A stretch of 17,912 bases of DNA from CBFCZU01 sp965602635 (GTDB lineage: Bacteria > Planctomycetota > Phycisphaerae > SM23-33), in the NCBI GenBank assembly GCA_965602635.1, contig CBFCZU010000067.1, positions 1 to 17,912 on the forward strand. The letters run 5' to 3'. The translations under genes and the position numbers were made by a program. This document shows, one piece after another, positions 1 to 7,056 of the stretch (positions are counted from its first letter, which is position 1; each line of letters begins with the position of its first letter). The notes under the pieces were generated by a model that saw only the letters and a list, made by a program, of their open reading frames with translations, searched no databases and was not told where the DNA came from.

Positions 1-1647
1 GCCTGGCTGGAAAACCTCCGCGACTGGCCAATCAGCCGCCAGCTCTGGTGGGGGCACCGCATTCCCGTTTGGTCCGCGACAGTCGTGGGCGGGGCTGCCG
101 ATGCGCTCGATCAGTTCACAGCGCAACTCGGAGAGTGGCGCAAGGAAGGTAGGATCGCTGTGCACGGACGAGGGCGACTCGGCTATGCTCATGGAGATCT
201 CGATGACGAGTACCCGACGTGGTTTATCTGTGTGCGCGACCCCAACGATGCTGAAGTGATCGACGAGATCAAGAAGTGGGGGTTCGCTCGCGACCCGGAC
301 GTATTGGACACCTGGTTCAGTTCGGCGCTGTGGCCGATCAGCACGATGGGCTGGCCTGACGAGACCGAGCTGCTCAAGACGTTCTACCCCAGCAACGTGC
401 TGTGCACGGCGCGGGAGATCATCACCCTCTGGGTCAGCCGGATGGTCATGTTCGGGCAGTACTTCCGCGGCGAGCCGCCGTTCGCCGACGTTTACATCCA
501 CGCCATGATCCAGGACGGCGACGGCCGGAAGATGTCCAAGAGCCTGGGCAACGGCATCGACCCGCTGGACATCATCGAGAGCCACGGCGCCGACGCCATG
601 CGCTTCACCCTGGCCTACATGACCACCCAGACGCAGGACGTCCGCATGCCGGTCGAGGAGATGACGCTGCCGGACGGGCGGCGGGTCACCAGCTCGCCGA
701 AGTTCGACCTGGGGCGCAACTTCTGCACCAAGCTGTGGAACGCCTCGCGTTTCGCCCTGATGAACCTCGACGCCGTCCCGCCCTGGTCCGAGGCGGCGGG
801 CCAGTTCGAACTCTCCGACGCCTGGATCCTCTCCCGGCTGAACCGGACGGTCCGCGACGTCACCGAGGCCCTCGGCGCTTACCGGTTCCACGAGGCGGCC
901 GGGGCGCTGTACCGATACATGTGGAACGACTTCTGCGACTGGTACCTGGAGATCGCCAAGGTCCGCCTGGCCGCGGGTCAGTCAGCCCCCAAGGCCGTTG
1001 TGGCCCACGCCCTGGACGTCCTGCTGCGGCTGCTGCACCCGATCATCCCCTTTGTGACCGAACAGCTCTGGGGGCAGCTCAACTCGGCCGCTCCGCTCCG
1101 CGGGCCGCACGACACCTCCGCCGAGCCCATGTTGATCCGCGCCGCCTGGCCCCGGGCCGAGTCGGCGGCAATCAACGAGCACGCCGAGGAGCGCTTCGCC
1201 GCCGTCCAGGACCTGGTGAGTGGCATCCGCGAGGCCCGCAGCCGGCACAACGTCCCGCCGTCGAAGAAGGTGGCGATAACCGTGGCCGCCGACGGGGAGC
1301 AGGGACGGATGATCGCCGACCATGCCGCCCTGATCGGCTCGCTTGCCCAGGTTGAGCCGGTCAGCGTTGACCCGGCCGCCAAGAGTGGACCCGCGGACGC
1401 GACGGTGATGGCCGCGGGCGTCCAGGCCTTCATTCACGACGTGGTTGACCGCCAGGCCGAACTCGCCAAGCAGACCAAGCGGCAGCAGACGCTCGCGCGG
1501 GGCATCCAGGGCGCCGAAGGAAAGCTGGCCAATGCCAGGTTCATCGAGAATGCACCTCCCGAGGTTGTCGAGCGCGAGAAGCAGCGCCTCGCGGCCATGC
1601 GCCGGGAGCTGGAAGCCATCGAAAAAGCCCTGTCACAGTTGCAGTGA
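1..1647 (+). CDS. valS: Valine--tRNA ligase, C-terminal 548 residues (5' end outside window)
   Basis: Class I aminoacyl-tRNA synthetase that charges tRNA-Val in the cytoplasm. The reading frame is open from base 1, so the gene starts upstream; the HIGH motif and most of the editing domain are not in view. Visible are the ISRQLWWGHRIP signature (residues 11-22 of this part), DVLDTWFSSALWP (from 100), the KMSKS loop (177-181, followed by LGNGIDPLDII), the anticodon-binding helical domain (about 250-390) and the C-terminal coiled-coil tRNA arm (about 485-548) with the ValRS-like NARFIENAPPEVVEREK stretch. The distance between GHRIP and DVLDTWFSS is about 77 residues, longer than I remember for well-studied ValRS, suggesting an insertion. 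A GTG at 85 is internal, not a start. The family call is secure. Confidence 0.97.
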   Translation, partial: AWLENLRDWPISRQLWWGHRIPVWSATVVGGAADALDQFTAQLGEWRKEGRIAVHGRGRLGYAHGDLDDEYPTWFICVRDPNDAEVIDEIKKWGFARDPDVLDTWFSSALWPISTMGWPDETELLKTFYPSNVLCTAREIITLWVSRMVMFGQYFRGEPPFADVYIHAMIQDGDGRKMSKSLGNGIDPLDIIESHGADAMRFTLAYMTTQTQDVRMPVEEMTLPDGRRVTSSPKFDLGRNFCTKLWNASRFALMNLDAVPPWSEAAGQFELSDAWILSRLNRTVRDVTEALGAYRFHEAAGALYRYMWNDFCDWYLEIAKVRLAAGQSAPKAVVAHALDVLLRLLHPIIPFVTEQLWGQLNSAAPLRGPHDTSAEPMLIRAAWPRAESAAINEHAEERFAAVQDLVSGIREARSRHNVPPSKKVAITVAADGEQGRMIADHAALIGSLAQVEPVSVDPAAKSGPADATVMAAGVQAFIHDVVDRQAELAKQTKRQQTLARGIQGAEGKLANARFIENAPPEVVEREKQRLAAMRRELEAIEKALSQLQ

Positions 1648-1649
1648 CA
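1631..1649 (+). other. Small inverted repeat over the valS stop codon
   Basis: TGTCAC (1631-1636) and GTGACA (1644-1649) form a perfect 6-bp stem with a 7-nt loop and include the TGA stop. No T-run follows, so it is not a classical terminator. It may be chance. Confidence 0.3.
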
Positions 1650-1670
1650 ATGTAAGATATCGGTGACTGA

Positions 1671-1705
1671 CGGCCGGCGGGCGGGCGACGGCAAGTTGCC
1701 GGCCG
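1671..1705 (+). other. GC-rich stem-loop between valS and the BFN gene
   Basis: CGGCCGGC (1671-1678) pairs perfectly with GCCGGCCG (1698-1705) across a 19-nt loop. The loop holds its own small inverted repeat centred on GGCAAGTTGCC. No T-run follows. It could slow or process a valS-BFN transcript, but palindromes of this composition are common in a GC-rich genome. Confidence 0.3.
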
Positions 1706-1732
1706 CGGGCTATCCCAAAAAGTGAGTGAGCG

Positions 1733-2332
1733 ATGGACGTACCGGTAGAGCTGTCCCGGACCGTGATCGTCGAAACCTCGCCCCAGCAGATCATTATCCT
1801 CAAGGAAAAGGGCGGCGAGCGCTACTTCCCCATCACCATCGGCGTGAACGAGGCGCTGGCCATCGACCGCCGCTGGAAGCGTTTCGAGGTGCCCCGCCCG
1901 ATGACACACGACCTGCTGGCGGCGCTAATCGACGCCATGGGGGGGCATCTGGAGAAGATCGTCATCAACGACCTGCGGAAGCGCATCTTCTACGCGAAGC
2001 TGGTGATCTCGCGCGGCGACGAGGTCTTGGAGATCGACAGCCGGCCCTCGGACGCGATCGCCCTGGGCGCGGCCTTCGACACCCCGATATTCGTGGCCGA
2101 GCACGTCCTGGACGAGGTCTCCCAGGACGTCGCCAGCCTGGCCAAGCGCGAGAATCTCCAGCACCGCCGCGACGAGCTGCTCCAGGTTATCGCCATGATC
2201 CGGATGCGGCTGGAGGACGAGGACTTCAGGGCCGAGGCCGAGGAGGATCAGTTGCAGAGTCTGGGCGAACAGCTCAAGGAGATGCAGGCGGAGCTGGAGG
2301 ACATCGAGGAGATCCTCCGGCAGCTTCCCTGA
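1733..2332 (+). CDS. Bifunctional nuclease (BFN/DUF151) domain protein with UVR-like coiled-coil tail
   Basis: The 199-residue protein carries a BFN (DUF151) domain at about residues 1-135. Signatures are PMTHDLL, the following INDLRKRIFYAKL stretch, and the diagnostic IDSRPSDAIALG with PIFVAEHVL after it. Some family members are reported to have DNase/RNase activity and plant homologues act in stress responses; the physiological role in bacteria is mostly unknown. Residues about 140-199 are strongly charged and helical, and EDEDFRAEAEEDQL resembles a degenerate UVR motif, an arrangement seen in other BFN proteins. The ATG at 1733 is the first start in the open frame; the purine-rich upstream GAGTGAGCG gives at best a weak ribosome binding site. 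It lies 85 bp after valS on the same strand and ends 19 bp from the convergent lipoprotein gene. The family call is firm; enzymatic activity is inferred only. Confidence 0.9.
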   Translation: MDVPVELSRTVIVETSPQQIIILKEKGGERYFPITIGVNEALAIDRRWKRFEVPRPMTHDLLAALIDAMGGHLEKIVINDLRKRIFYAKLVISRGDEVLEIDSRPSDAIALGAAFDTPIFVAEHVLDEVSQDVASLAKRENLQHRRDELLQVIAMIRMRLEDEDFRAEAEEDQLQSLGEQLKEMQAELEDIEEILRQLP

Positions 2333-2351
2333 AGTCAGCGGGCGCGGGCGG

Positions 2352-3836
2352 TCAAGGCTCCAGCGAGAAGTCGCCCAGGTCGATCACCGTTCCCTGGGGG
2401 TTGAAGTAAGTCGCATTGACCCGGTTGCCGCTCAGGCTGGTCATCGCCAGCCCGTAGAGGTTTTGCTGCCTTGAGAAGGCCAGTTCCTCCTTCGTGGGCC
2501 CGGCGGCCCCGCGGTATCCGCGGGCGAAGTGGGCGACGAAGAAGCACATGCAGTCGATGGCGTCGTCATGGAAGCGCTTGCTGGGAACGTAGGCGTCGTC
2601 GCCTGTCCTCTCGCCCGGGCGGTAGAGCTTTGCCTCTGCCTTGCCCTGGTCATACGAGATCAGCCCGCCCCACTGGGTCTGCACGTCCTCGCGGTCCTGC
2701 CGCATGACCCTCTTCAGCGCCATCCTGTACCGCAGGCGGCTCATCATATTGTCTATCAGCGTCAGGTTCCACAGGTCGACCATGGAGAGTATCTCGACCT
2801 GGGAGTCGAAATCGACCAGCAGCCCGCCGCGGAACTTGCTGGTCGTCCCCAGGAACCCGGCGGGCGTGTTCTTCCGGCGGGCGGCGATGATCTGAGAGAG
2901 CTCCAGCTTGAGTTGCCTGCGGAGCAGCAGGTTACGCAGCGGGTCGGAGGCCAGGTGCCCGAGCAGGTGGATGTCCCGGACGTTGAAGTCGTAGCCGTAC
3001 CGTTGCTGCCATCTGTTGGCCAGGGCGGCGGCGGCGGCGAGCCGGCCCGCGCCGCGGGCATAGGCAACACACGTCGCCTCCAGCTCCTTGCGGGTCTTGG
3101 GCAGGTAGCCGAACATCTGCAGGAAGTGCTGCATGTTGCGAACCACCCGAGTCTGCGGGCGGAGGGCGGCGATCTGCTCCTTTAGCTTGTCCTCCGGCAT
3201 CCTGGCGGCGAGAACTTCGATCGTCGAGCCGCGGGGGAAAGTGTCCTCGCCGTTCAACGCCGTCAGCAGGGCATCTTCCCACTTGCGCCCGGTTATCCTG
3301 GCCACCACGCGCCGGTAGCGCAGCTCGTCCTGCTCGCTTGGGCTGGCATCCGCGGCCCACAGCTTGACGATTTCCGCCAGCACGTTCGGGGAGGGGTTCT
3401 CCTCGAGCCATGCGAGTATGGCCGAGCGAAGCTTCGGGTCCTTTGCGTGCGGCAGCGCCGCGACCACGTGCTGGGCCAGGCCGGGGTAGCCGTGCTTGGC
3501 GAGGTATGCGAGCACGGCCAATCGCACCGGCTGGGGCGTTGAGGGCTCGCTCAGCCCCATCGCCAGGGCCGCGAACGTCTCGTCCTCCGTCGCGCCCAGC
3601 TTCTCCACGACGCGGAGCGACTCCACCCGCTTGTCCGCCGGAAGCTCCTCCAGGAGCACCCGCTTGGCGTTGTGCAGGAGGATCGTCCGCCGGGTGAATT
3701 CCTTGCCCTGCCCCTCCTGCCACCGGCGGAGCTCGCCGAGGCTCTGAGGAGGATGCCCGGGGTGGACCTGGCACCCGCAGGTCAGCAGCCAGACGGCCGC
3801 CGCGATGCTGCCGGAAAGCTTTGCCATGTGCCTCAT
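2352..3836 (-). CDS. Predicted lipoprotein with helical (HEAT-like) repeats and an unassigned C-terminal module
   Basis: The protein has 494 residues. The N-terminus has a positive start, a hydrophobic stretch (about 8-19) and cysteines at 20 and 22 in the sequence LLTCGC, which fits an imperfect lipobox and suggests lipid anchoring at C22 (or C20). Residues about 70-300 are amphipathic helices of repeat length (for example PVRLAVLAYLAKHGYPGLAQ, then LRSAILAWLEENP), resembling HEAT-type repeats. The C-terminal module (about 330-490) contains FRGGLLVDFDSQ, TQWGGLISYD, a histidine in FFVAHFA (436), GPTKEEL and a final TVIDLGDF; I cannot assign it firmly. The start at 3836 has an upstream GGAG; an ATG three codons later is an alternative. 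It follows the gene at 3875-4921 by 38 bp and is probably cotranscribed with it. Likely role: periplasmic or outer-membrane scaffold or enzyme, unknown. Confidence 0.8.
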   Translation of the reverse strand: MRHMAKLSGSIAAAVWLLTCGCQVHPGHPPQSLGELRRWQEGQGKEFTRRTILLHNAKRVLLEELPADKRVESLRVVEKLGATEDETFAALAMGLSEPSTPQPVRLAVLAYLAKHGYPGLAQHVVAALPHAKDPKLRSAILAWLEENPSPNVLAEIVKLWAADASPSEQDELRYRRVVARITGRKWEDALLTALNGEDTFPRGSTIEVLAARMPEDKLKEQIAALRPQTRVVRNMQHFLQMFGYLPKTRKELEATCVAYARGAGRLAAAAALANRWQQRYGYDFNVRDIHLLGHLASDPLRNLLLRRQLKLELSQIIAARRKNTPAGFLGTTSKFRGGLLVDFDSQVEILSMVDLWNLTLIDNMMSRLRYRMALKRVMRQDREDVQTQWGGLISYDQGKAEAKLYRPGERTGDDAYVPSKRFHDDAIDCMCFFVAHFARGYRGAAGPTKEELAFSRQQNLYGLAMTSLSGNRVNATYFNPQGTVIDLGDFSLEP

Positions 3837-3874
3837 TCGCTCCGTTCCCGTCGTCAGACGCTCATGCTTGAGCC

Positions 3875-4921
3875 TTACCTTCCCCGCGCCGCCGGGCGGG
3901 TGGTGGCCTTCCAGCCGGCATCCACCGCCAGCTTTCGCTGCACCGGCGTGGGGATCTTCTCCAGTTCCGCCTTGAGCTGTTCGAACAGCTTGCGGCCCTG
4001 TTCCCGTCGCAGGCGGATCGACTCGAGCCTGCCGCGGAAGGCCTTCATCGAGCCGTCCTCGGGCAGGGGCCGGCTCGCAGGCTGGCTGGCCGGCCGCTTT
4101 GGGGCCGCGGCCGCCGCGGCCTTGTACTTCGTCAGCAGGTCCATCGCCTGAAGCTTCTGAACCTCGTCCAGCCGGTGCTTCTGGATGAAATCACGGACGT
4201 AGGCTTCCCAGTCGCCCACCCGCGGGCCAGCCGCCTGGACCGGCGGGCGGCGGCGCCGATCGCGGCCGCGGCGCCCATCCGGGCGGTCCGGGCCCTCGCC
4301 CGGCTCGCCCTCGTCCGGGGACCTGGGCCTGTCTTCCGGCCTGGCCTGGCCGGACACAACCTTCATCTGAAACCGTGCCATACGGAATCCGAATTCCATT
4401 TTCCGACGGTCTGCCTCCAGCATCTTCCTCTGCTCGGGGTCGAGATCCTCGGCAAAGGCCGAGCTGAAGTCGCCCAGCTCCTTTGCCACGCCGTCGATCA
4501 CCCGCAGCGCCCGCCCGGCCAGGTCCCGCTTGAGGTCCAGTGGCATCTCTTGCCAGGTTAGGCCGGAGTCCCGCGTAAGCTGCTGAAGCGCCCTTCCGCG
4601 CTGCATGAGGTCGAACACTTGCCTGCCGTGGCGCTTGAGGAACTGCTCGCCGTGCTTGTCCGCCAGGACACGGGCATTCTTCTTCTGGGCTTCGCGGAGC
4701 TTGTAGCGCACAACCTGTCGCTCGAAGAACCGGTCCACCTGCTTGGACATCTCTTGGCGGAACTGGTCGTATTGCTTCGCCGTTTGCTCATCGACAGTCT
4801 CGTCCGGTTCCGAGTCCGGCGGCGTCTCCTGCCCCACCACAGCGGCTGCCAGCATCAATCCCGCCAGTGCCAGTGCAAGGGACAGGAATCGCCAGTCCCG
4901 TCTTTTCCGGTCGGCAGGCAT
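3875..4921 (-). CDS. Predicted exported helical protein, unknown function
   Basis: The protein has 348 residues from the ATG at 4921. The N-terminus is a good signal peptide: RKRRDW, then a hydrophobic core (about 12-28) ending AAAVVGQE. The mature protein is highly charged and mostly helical. Residues 40-190 include LDPEQRKMLEADRRKMEF, loosely like Spy/CpxP-type periplasmic helical proteins. Residues about 192-235 form a disordered Pro/Arg/Asp-rich linker (DGRRGRDRRRRPP); a helical segment (237-268) follows, then an Ala/Pro linker (AAAAAPKRPASQPASRP) and a last helix (295-325). A TTG at 4981 would give a longer frame, but the added residues precede the signal peptide and lie across the promoter, so 4921 is preferred. 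No Shine-Dalgarno sequence precedes it, and the mRNA may be leaderless. I do not recognise a named family. Confidence 0.75.
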   Translation of the reverse strand: MPADRKRRDWRFLSLALALAGLMLAAAVVGQETPPDSEPDETVDEQTAKQYDQFRQEMSKQVDRFFERQVVRYKLREAQKKNARVLADKHGEQFLKRHGRQVFDLMQRGRALQQLTRDSGLTWQEMPLDLKRDLAGRALRVIDGVAKELGDFSSAFAEDLDPEQRKMLEADRRKMEFGFRMARFQMKVVSGQARPEDRPRSPDEGEPGEGPDRPDGRRGRDRRRRPPVQAAGPRVGDWEAYVRDFIQKHRLDEVQKLQAMDLLTKYKAAAAAAPKRPASQPASRPLPEDGSMKAFRGRLESIRLRREQGRKLFEQLKAELEKIPTPVQRKLAVDAGWKATTRPAARGR

Positions 4922-4928
4922 GAGGTGG

Positions 4929-4958
4929 ATTCTACACGCCCCTGCCCCGGGGCAACAA
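4929..4958 (-). promoter_or_regulatory. Promoter of the two-gene envelope operon
   Basis: On the minus strand TTGTTG (4958-4953) is followed after 18 bp by TAGAAT (4934-4929). The predicted start of transcription is about 4922, at or one base before the ATG at 4921. The -10 box is good and the -35 box weak. Confidence 0.5.
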
Positions 4959-4986
4959 GGGCGCACCGCACGCGGGGGCAAAGGAT

Positions 4987-5015
4987 TTGAAATGCTCCCC
5001 GCCGGACGCTAAACT
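4987..5015 (+). promoter_or_regulatory. tyrS promoter
   Basis: TTGAAA (4987-4992), a 17-bp spacer and TAAACT (5010-5015) make a good housekeeping-sigma promoter. The predicted transcription start (about 5022-5024) coincides with the tyrS ATG at 5024. The TTGAAATGC around the -35 box recurs in the prepilin peptidase promoter at 10490. Confidence 0.6.
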
Positions 5016-5023
5016 CCTCCGGC

Positions 5024-6250
5024 ATGGGCGAGGATGGACAAGGCGACGTGGCGCCCCAGATGGAGCTGCTGACCAGCGGGGCCGAGTCCGTATACTCTCC
5101 CCAGGAGCTTCACCAGCGGCTGATCGACTCGGCCGGGAGCGGCACGCCGCTGCGGGTCAAGTTCGGCATGGACCCGACCGCCCCGGACATCCACCTGGGC
5201 CACACCGTCCAGTTGCGCAAGCTTCGCCAGTTCCAGGACCTCGGGCACAAGGCCGTGCTCATCATAGGCGACTACACCGCCCGGATAGGCGACCCCAGCG
5301 GGCAGGACGCGACCCGCCCGGTGCTCTCGGTCGAGGAAATCCAGACCAACGCCGGGACTTACTTCCAGCAGGCGGGCAAGATACTCGACACCACGGCCGC
5401 CAGGCTTGAGGTGCGCTACAACGGCGAGTGGCTGAACAAGCTGCGCTTCGCCGACGTGCTTCGCCTGGCCGGGCAGATGACCGTCGCCAGGATGATGGAG
5501 CGGGACACGTTTGCCCTGCGGCTGCAGAAGGAAATCCCCATCGGCCTGCACGAGTTCCTCTACCCGCTCATGCAGGCCTACGACAGCGTCTGCGTCCGCG
5601 CCGACGTGGAGCTGGGCGGGAGCGACCAGACGTTCAACAACCTCTGCGGGCGGGACATCCAGCGTGCCAACGGGCAGCGACCGCAGGTCGTCGTCATAAT
5701 GCCCCTTCTGGCCGGGCTGGACGGGACCGAGAAGATGTCCAAGAGCAAGGGCAACTACGTCGGGATAACCGACGAGCCCAACGACATGTTCGGCAAGGTC
5801 ATGTCCATGCCCGACAAGCTGATGGGGAACTACTTCGCGCTGCTGACCGGCCTGCCCGCCGATGAAATCGGCCGGCTCGTGGACGCGGACAAAACGCACC
5901 CCCGCCAGGCCAAGGCGACGCTGGCCAGGGCGATCGTGGGGATCTATCACGGCGAGCCGGCAGCCGAGGCCGCCGCCGCCGAGTTCGACCGCGTCTTCTC
6001 CCGCGGGCAGATACCCAGCGAGATGCCGGAGATACTGCTGCCCTCCACGCGCATGACAATGGGCATCGTCGAGCTGGTTGTCAGGGCCGGTTTCGCCTCC
6101 AGCAACAGCGAGGCCGGGCGGCTGGTCAAGCAGAATGCCGTCAGCGTGGACGGGGAGAAGATCGCCGAGATCGACGCGGTGGTCAGCGTCAAGGCCGGCC
6201 AGATCCTCCGCGTCGGAAGGCGGAAGTTCGGCAGGATAGGGTTCGAGTGA
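5024..6250 (+). CDS. tyrS: Tyrosine--tRNA ligase
   Basis: This class I synthetase charges tRNA-Tyr. The protein has 408 residues with the Rossmann catalytic core first: KFGMDPTAPDIHLGH (HIGH-type motif HLGH at 57-60), GDYTARIGDPSG, ELGGSDQTFNNL and KMSKSKGN (KMSKS at 237-241). A C-terminal S4 RNA-binding domain covers about residues 345-405 (AGRLVKQNAVSVDGEKI). The sequence resembles the shorter-loop TyrRS type often called TyrZ/type 2. The start at 5024 lacks a Shine-Dalgarno sequence and lies about 8 nt after the -10 box, consistent with leaderless initiation; an in-frame ATG at 5060 is an alternative, also without a ribosome binding site. The stop codon overlaps the ATG of the next gene (TGATG), so the two are translationally coupled. 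Confidence 0.96.
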   Translation: MGEDGQGDVAPQMELLTSGAESVYSPQELHQRLIDSAGSGTPLRVKFGMDPTAPDIHLGHTVQLRKLRQFQDLGHKAVLIIGDYTARIGDPSGQDATRPVLSVEEIQTNAGTYFQQAGKILDTTAARLEVRYNGEWLNKLRFADVLRLAGQMTVARMMERDTFALRLQKEIPIGLHEFLYPLMQAYDSVCVRADVELGGSDQTFNNLCGRDIQRANGQRPQVVVIMPLLAGLDGTEKMSKSKGNYVGITDEPNDMFGKVMSMPDKLMGNYFALLTGLPADEIGRLVDADKTHPRQAKATLARAIVGIYHGEPAAEAAAAEFDRVFSRGQIPSEMPEILLPSTRMTMGIVELVVRAGFASSNSEAGRLVKQNAVSVDGEKIAEIDAVVSVKAGQILRVGRRKFGRIGFE

Positions 6251-6843
6251 TGAAGCTGCCGCGGGTGGCACATCCCGAAGGTTACCGGGGGCTGTACGTG
6301 GTGGACTTCGGCGCGACCTGCTCGGTGGGATACACGGCCGAGGAGGTGGCGCTGCTGCTGGAGTCCGAGGCGTATGCCGAGGCGAAGGTGTATCGCATCT
6401 GCCGCGCCCGGCCTGACGGGACGATGGAGCTCAAGGGCGTCCCGCGCGAGCGTTTCATGCTGGAGACCGGGCTATTCTTCTACAGCCGCGACCTGGCGTC
6501 CGGGCGGCGCGACTACGACCAGCTCCGCGCCCTGGCCGGGGCCGAGCCCCTGCCCTGCCGGGCGCAGCTCTTGCTGGGCGGATTCCGCGAGCCAAGGCGC
6601 GAGAAGTTCGTGGTCGGCCTGGCGTTCCCGGCCGAGTATGAGGACGACGTCGCCCGGTGGATGCTGGACCACGACCTGGCCCCCGGCGAGCGGGCCGCCG
6701 GCGGGATGAGCCTGCTTGAGGCGGTCCGGCGCGACGCGCGGATCATCGACTCGGCCCAGCTTCGCGCATCGGCGGGCGCGCGGGCCAGGCCGATGGAGGA
6801 GCTGCTCGCCCGGATCGGCGAGCCGATCCAGAGGATTGCCTGA
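6250..6843 (+). CDS. Hypothetical protein, translationally coupled to tyrS
   Basis: The 197-residue soluble protein has no signal peptide or membrane segment. Its ATG at 6250 overlaps the tyrS stop (TGATG); a GTG at 6247 is possible but less likely. Visible features are an N-terminal part with GYRGLYVVDFGATCSVGYTA (residues about 12-31), a central FFYSRDLASGRRDYDQL region, and a charged helical C-terminus (about 150-195). I do not recognise the family. Its codon character and GC content look like its neighbours, so there is no sign of transfer. Its stop overlaps the start of the 62-codon gene by one base. Coupling to tyrS suggests coordinated expression with translation functions but does not prove a role. 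Confidence 0.75.
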   Translation: MKLPRVAHPEGYRGLYVVDFGATCSVGYTAEEVALLLESEAYAEAKVYRICRARPDGTMELKGVPRERFMLETGLFFYSRDLASGRRDYDQLRALAGAEPLPCRAQLLLGGFREPRREKFVVGLAFPAEYEDDVARWMLDHDLAPGERAAGGMSLLEAVRRDARIIDSAQLRASAGARARPMEELLARIGEPIQRIA

Positions 6844-7031
6844 TGCCGATTATCCGACGCATCAAGGCTGCCGCCTTCGGCTTCGCGATGCGGATGGCGC
6901 CGCGGCGGCCGGTCAATCAGGAGGAGCTGACGCGCGCCGACCACTCGCCCCACCCCGGCGGCAAGGGCCTGCGGCTGACCAAGCGCGTCCGCGACGCATT
7001 CCGGGCAAGCTGGCTGCGGCTGCGCAAGTGA
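6843..7031 (+). CDS. Small basic protein, 62 residues
   Basis: The ATG at 6843 overlaps the preceding stop in a second TGATG junction, strong positional support for a real gene despite its size. The protein is very basic (many Arg/Lys, only four acidic residues). It starts with an amphipathic stretch, PIIRRIKAAAFGFAMRMAPRR, which could bind a membrane surface or nucleic acid. A central ADHSPHPGGKGLRL segment follows, and the C-terminal helix is Arg-rich (RVRDAFRASWLRLRK). No family is recognised. Ribosome or RNA association is a guess from charge and from linkage to tyrS. The next gene starts 25 bp downstream with its own ribosome binding site. Confidence 0.65.
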   Translation: MPIIRRIKAAAFGFAMRMAPRRPVNQEELTRADHSPHPGGKGLRLTKRVRDAFRASWLRLRK

Positions 7032-7056
7032 CCTGCCACAAGAGAGGCCGCCCGCA

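Noticed and set aside
85..87. GTG as the start of a separate gene
   Set aside because: The frame is open to base 1 and upstream codons encode the ValRS signature ISRQLWWGHRIP.
4922..4981. TTG start giving a longer exported protein
   Set aside because: It places 20 residues before an otherwise ideal signal peptide and would be translated from across the promoter.
5009..6271. 420-codon open frame on the minus strand
   Set aside because: It is an exact antisense shadow of tyrS, which has all synthetase motifs.
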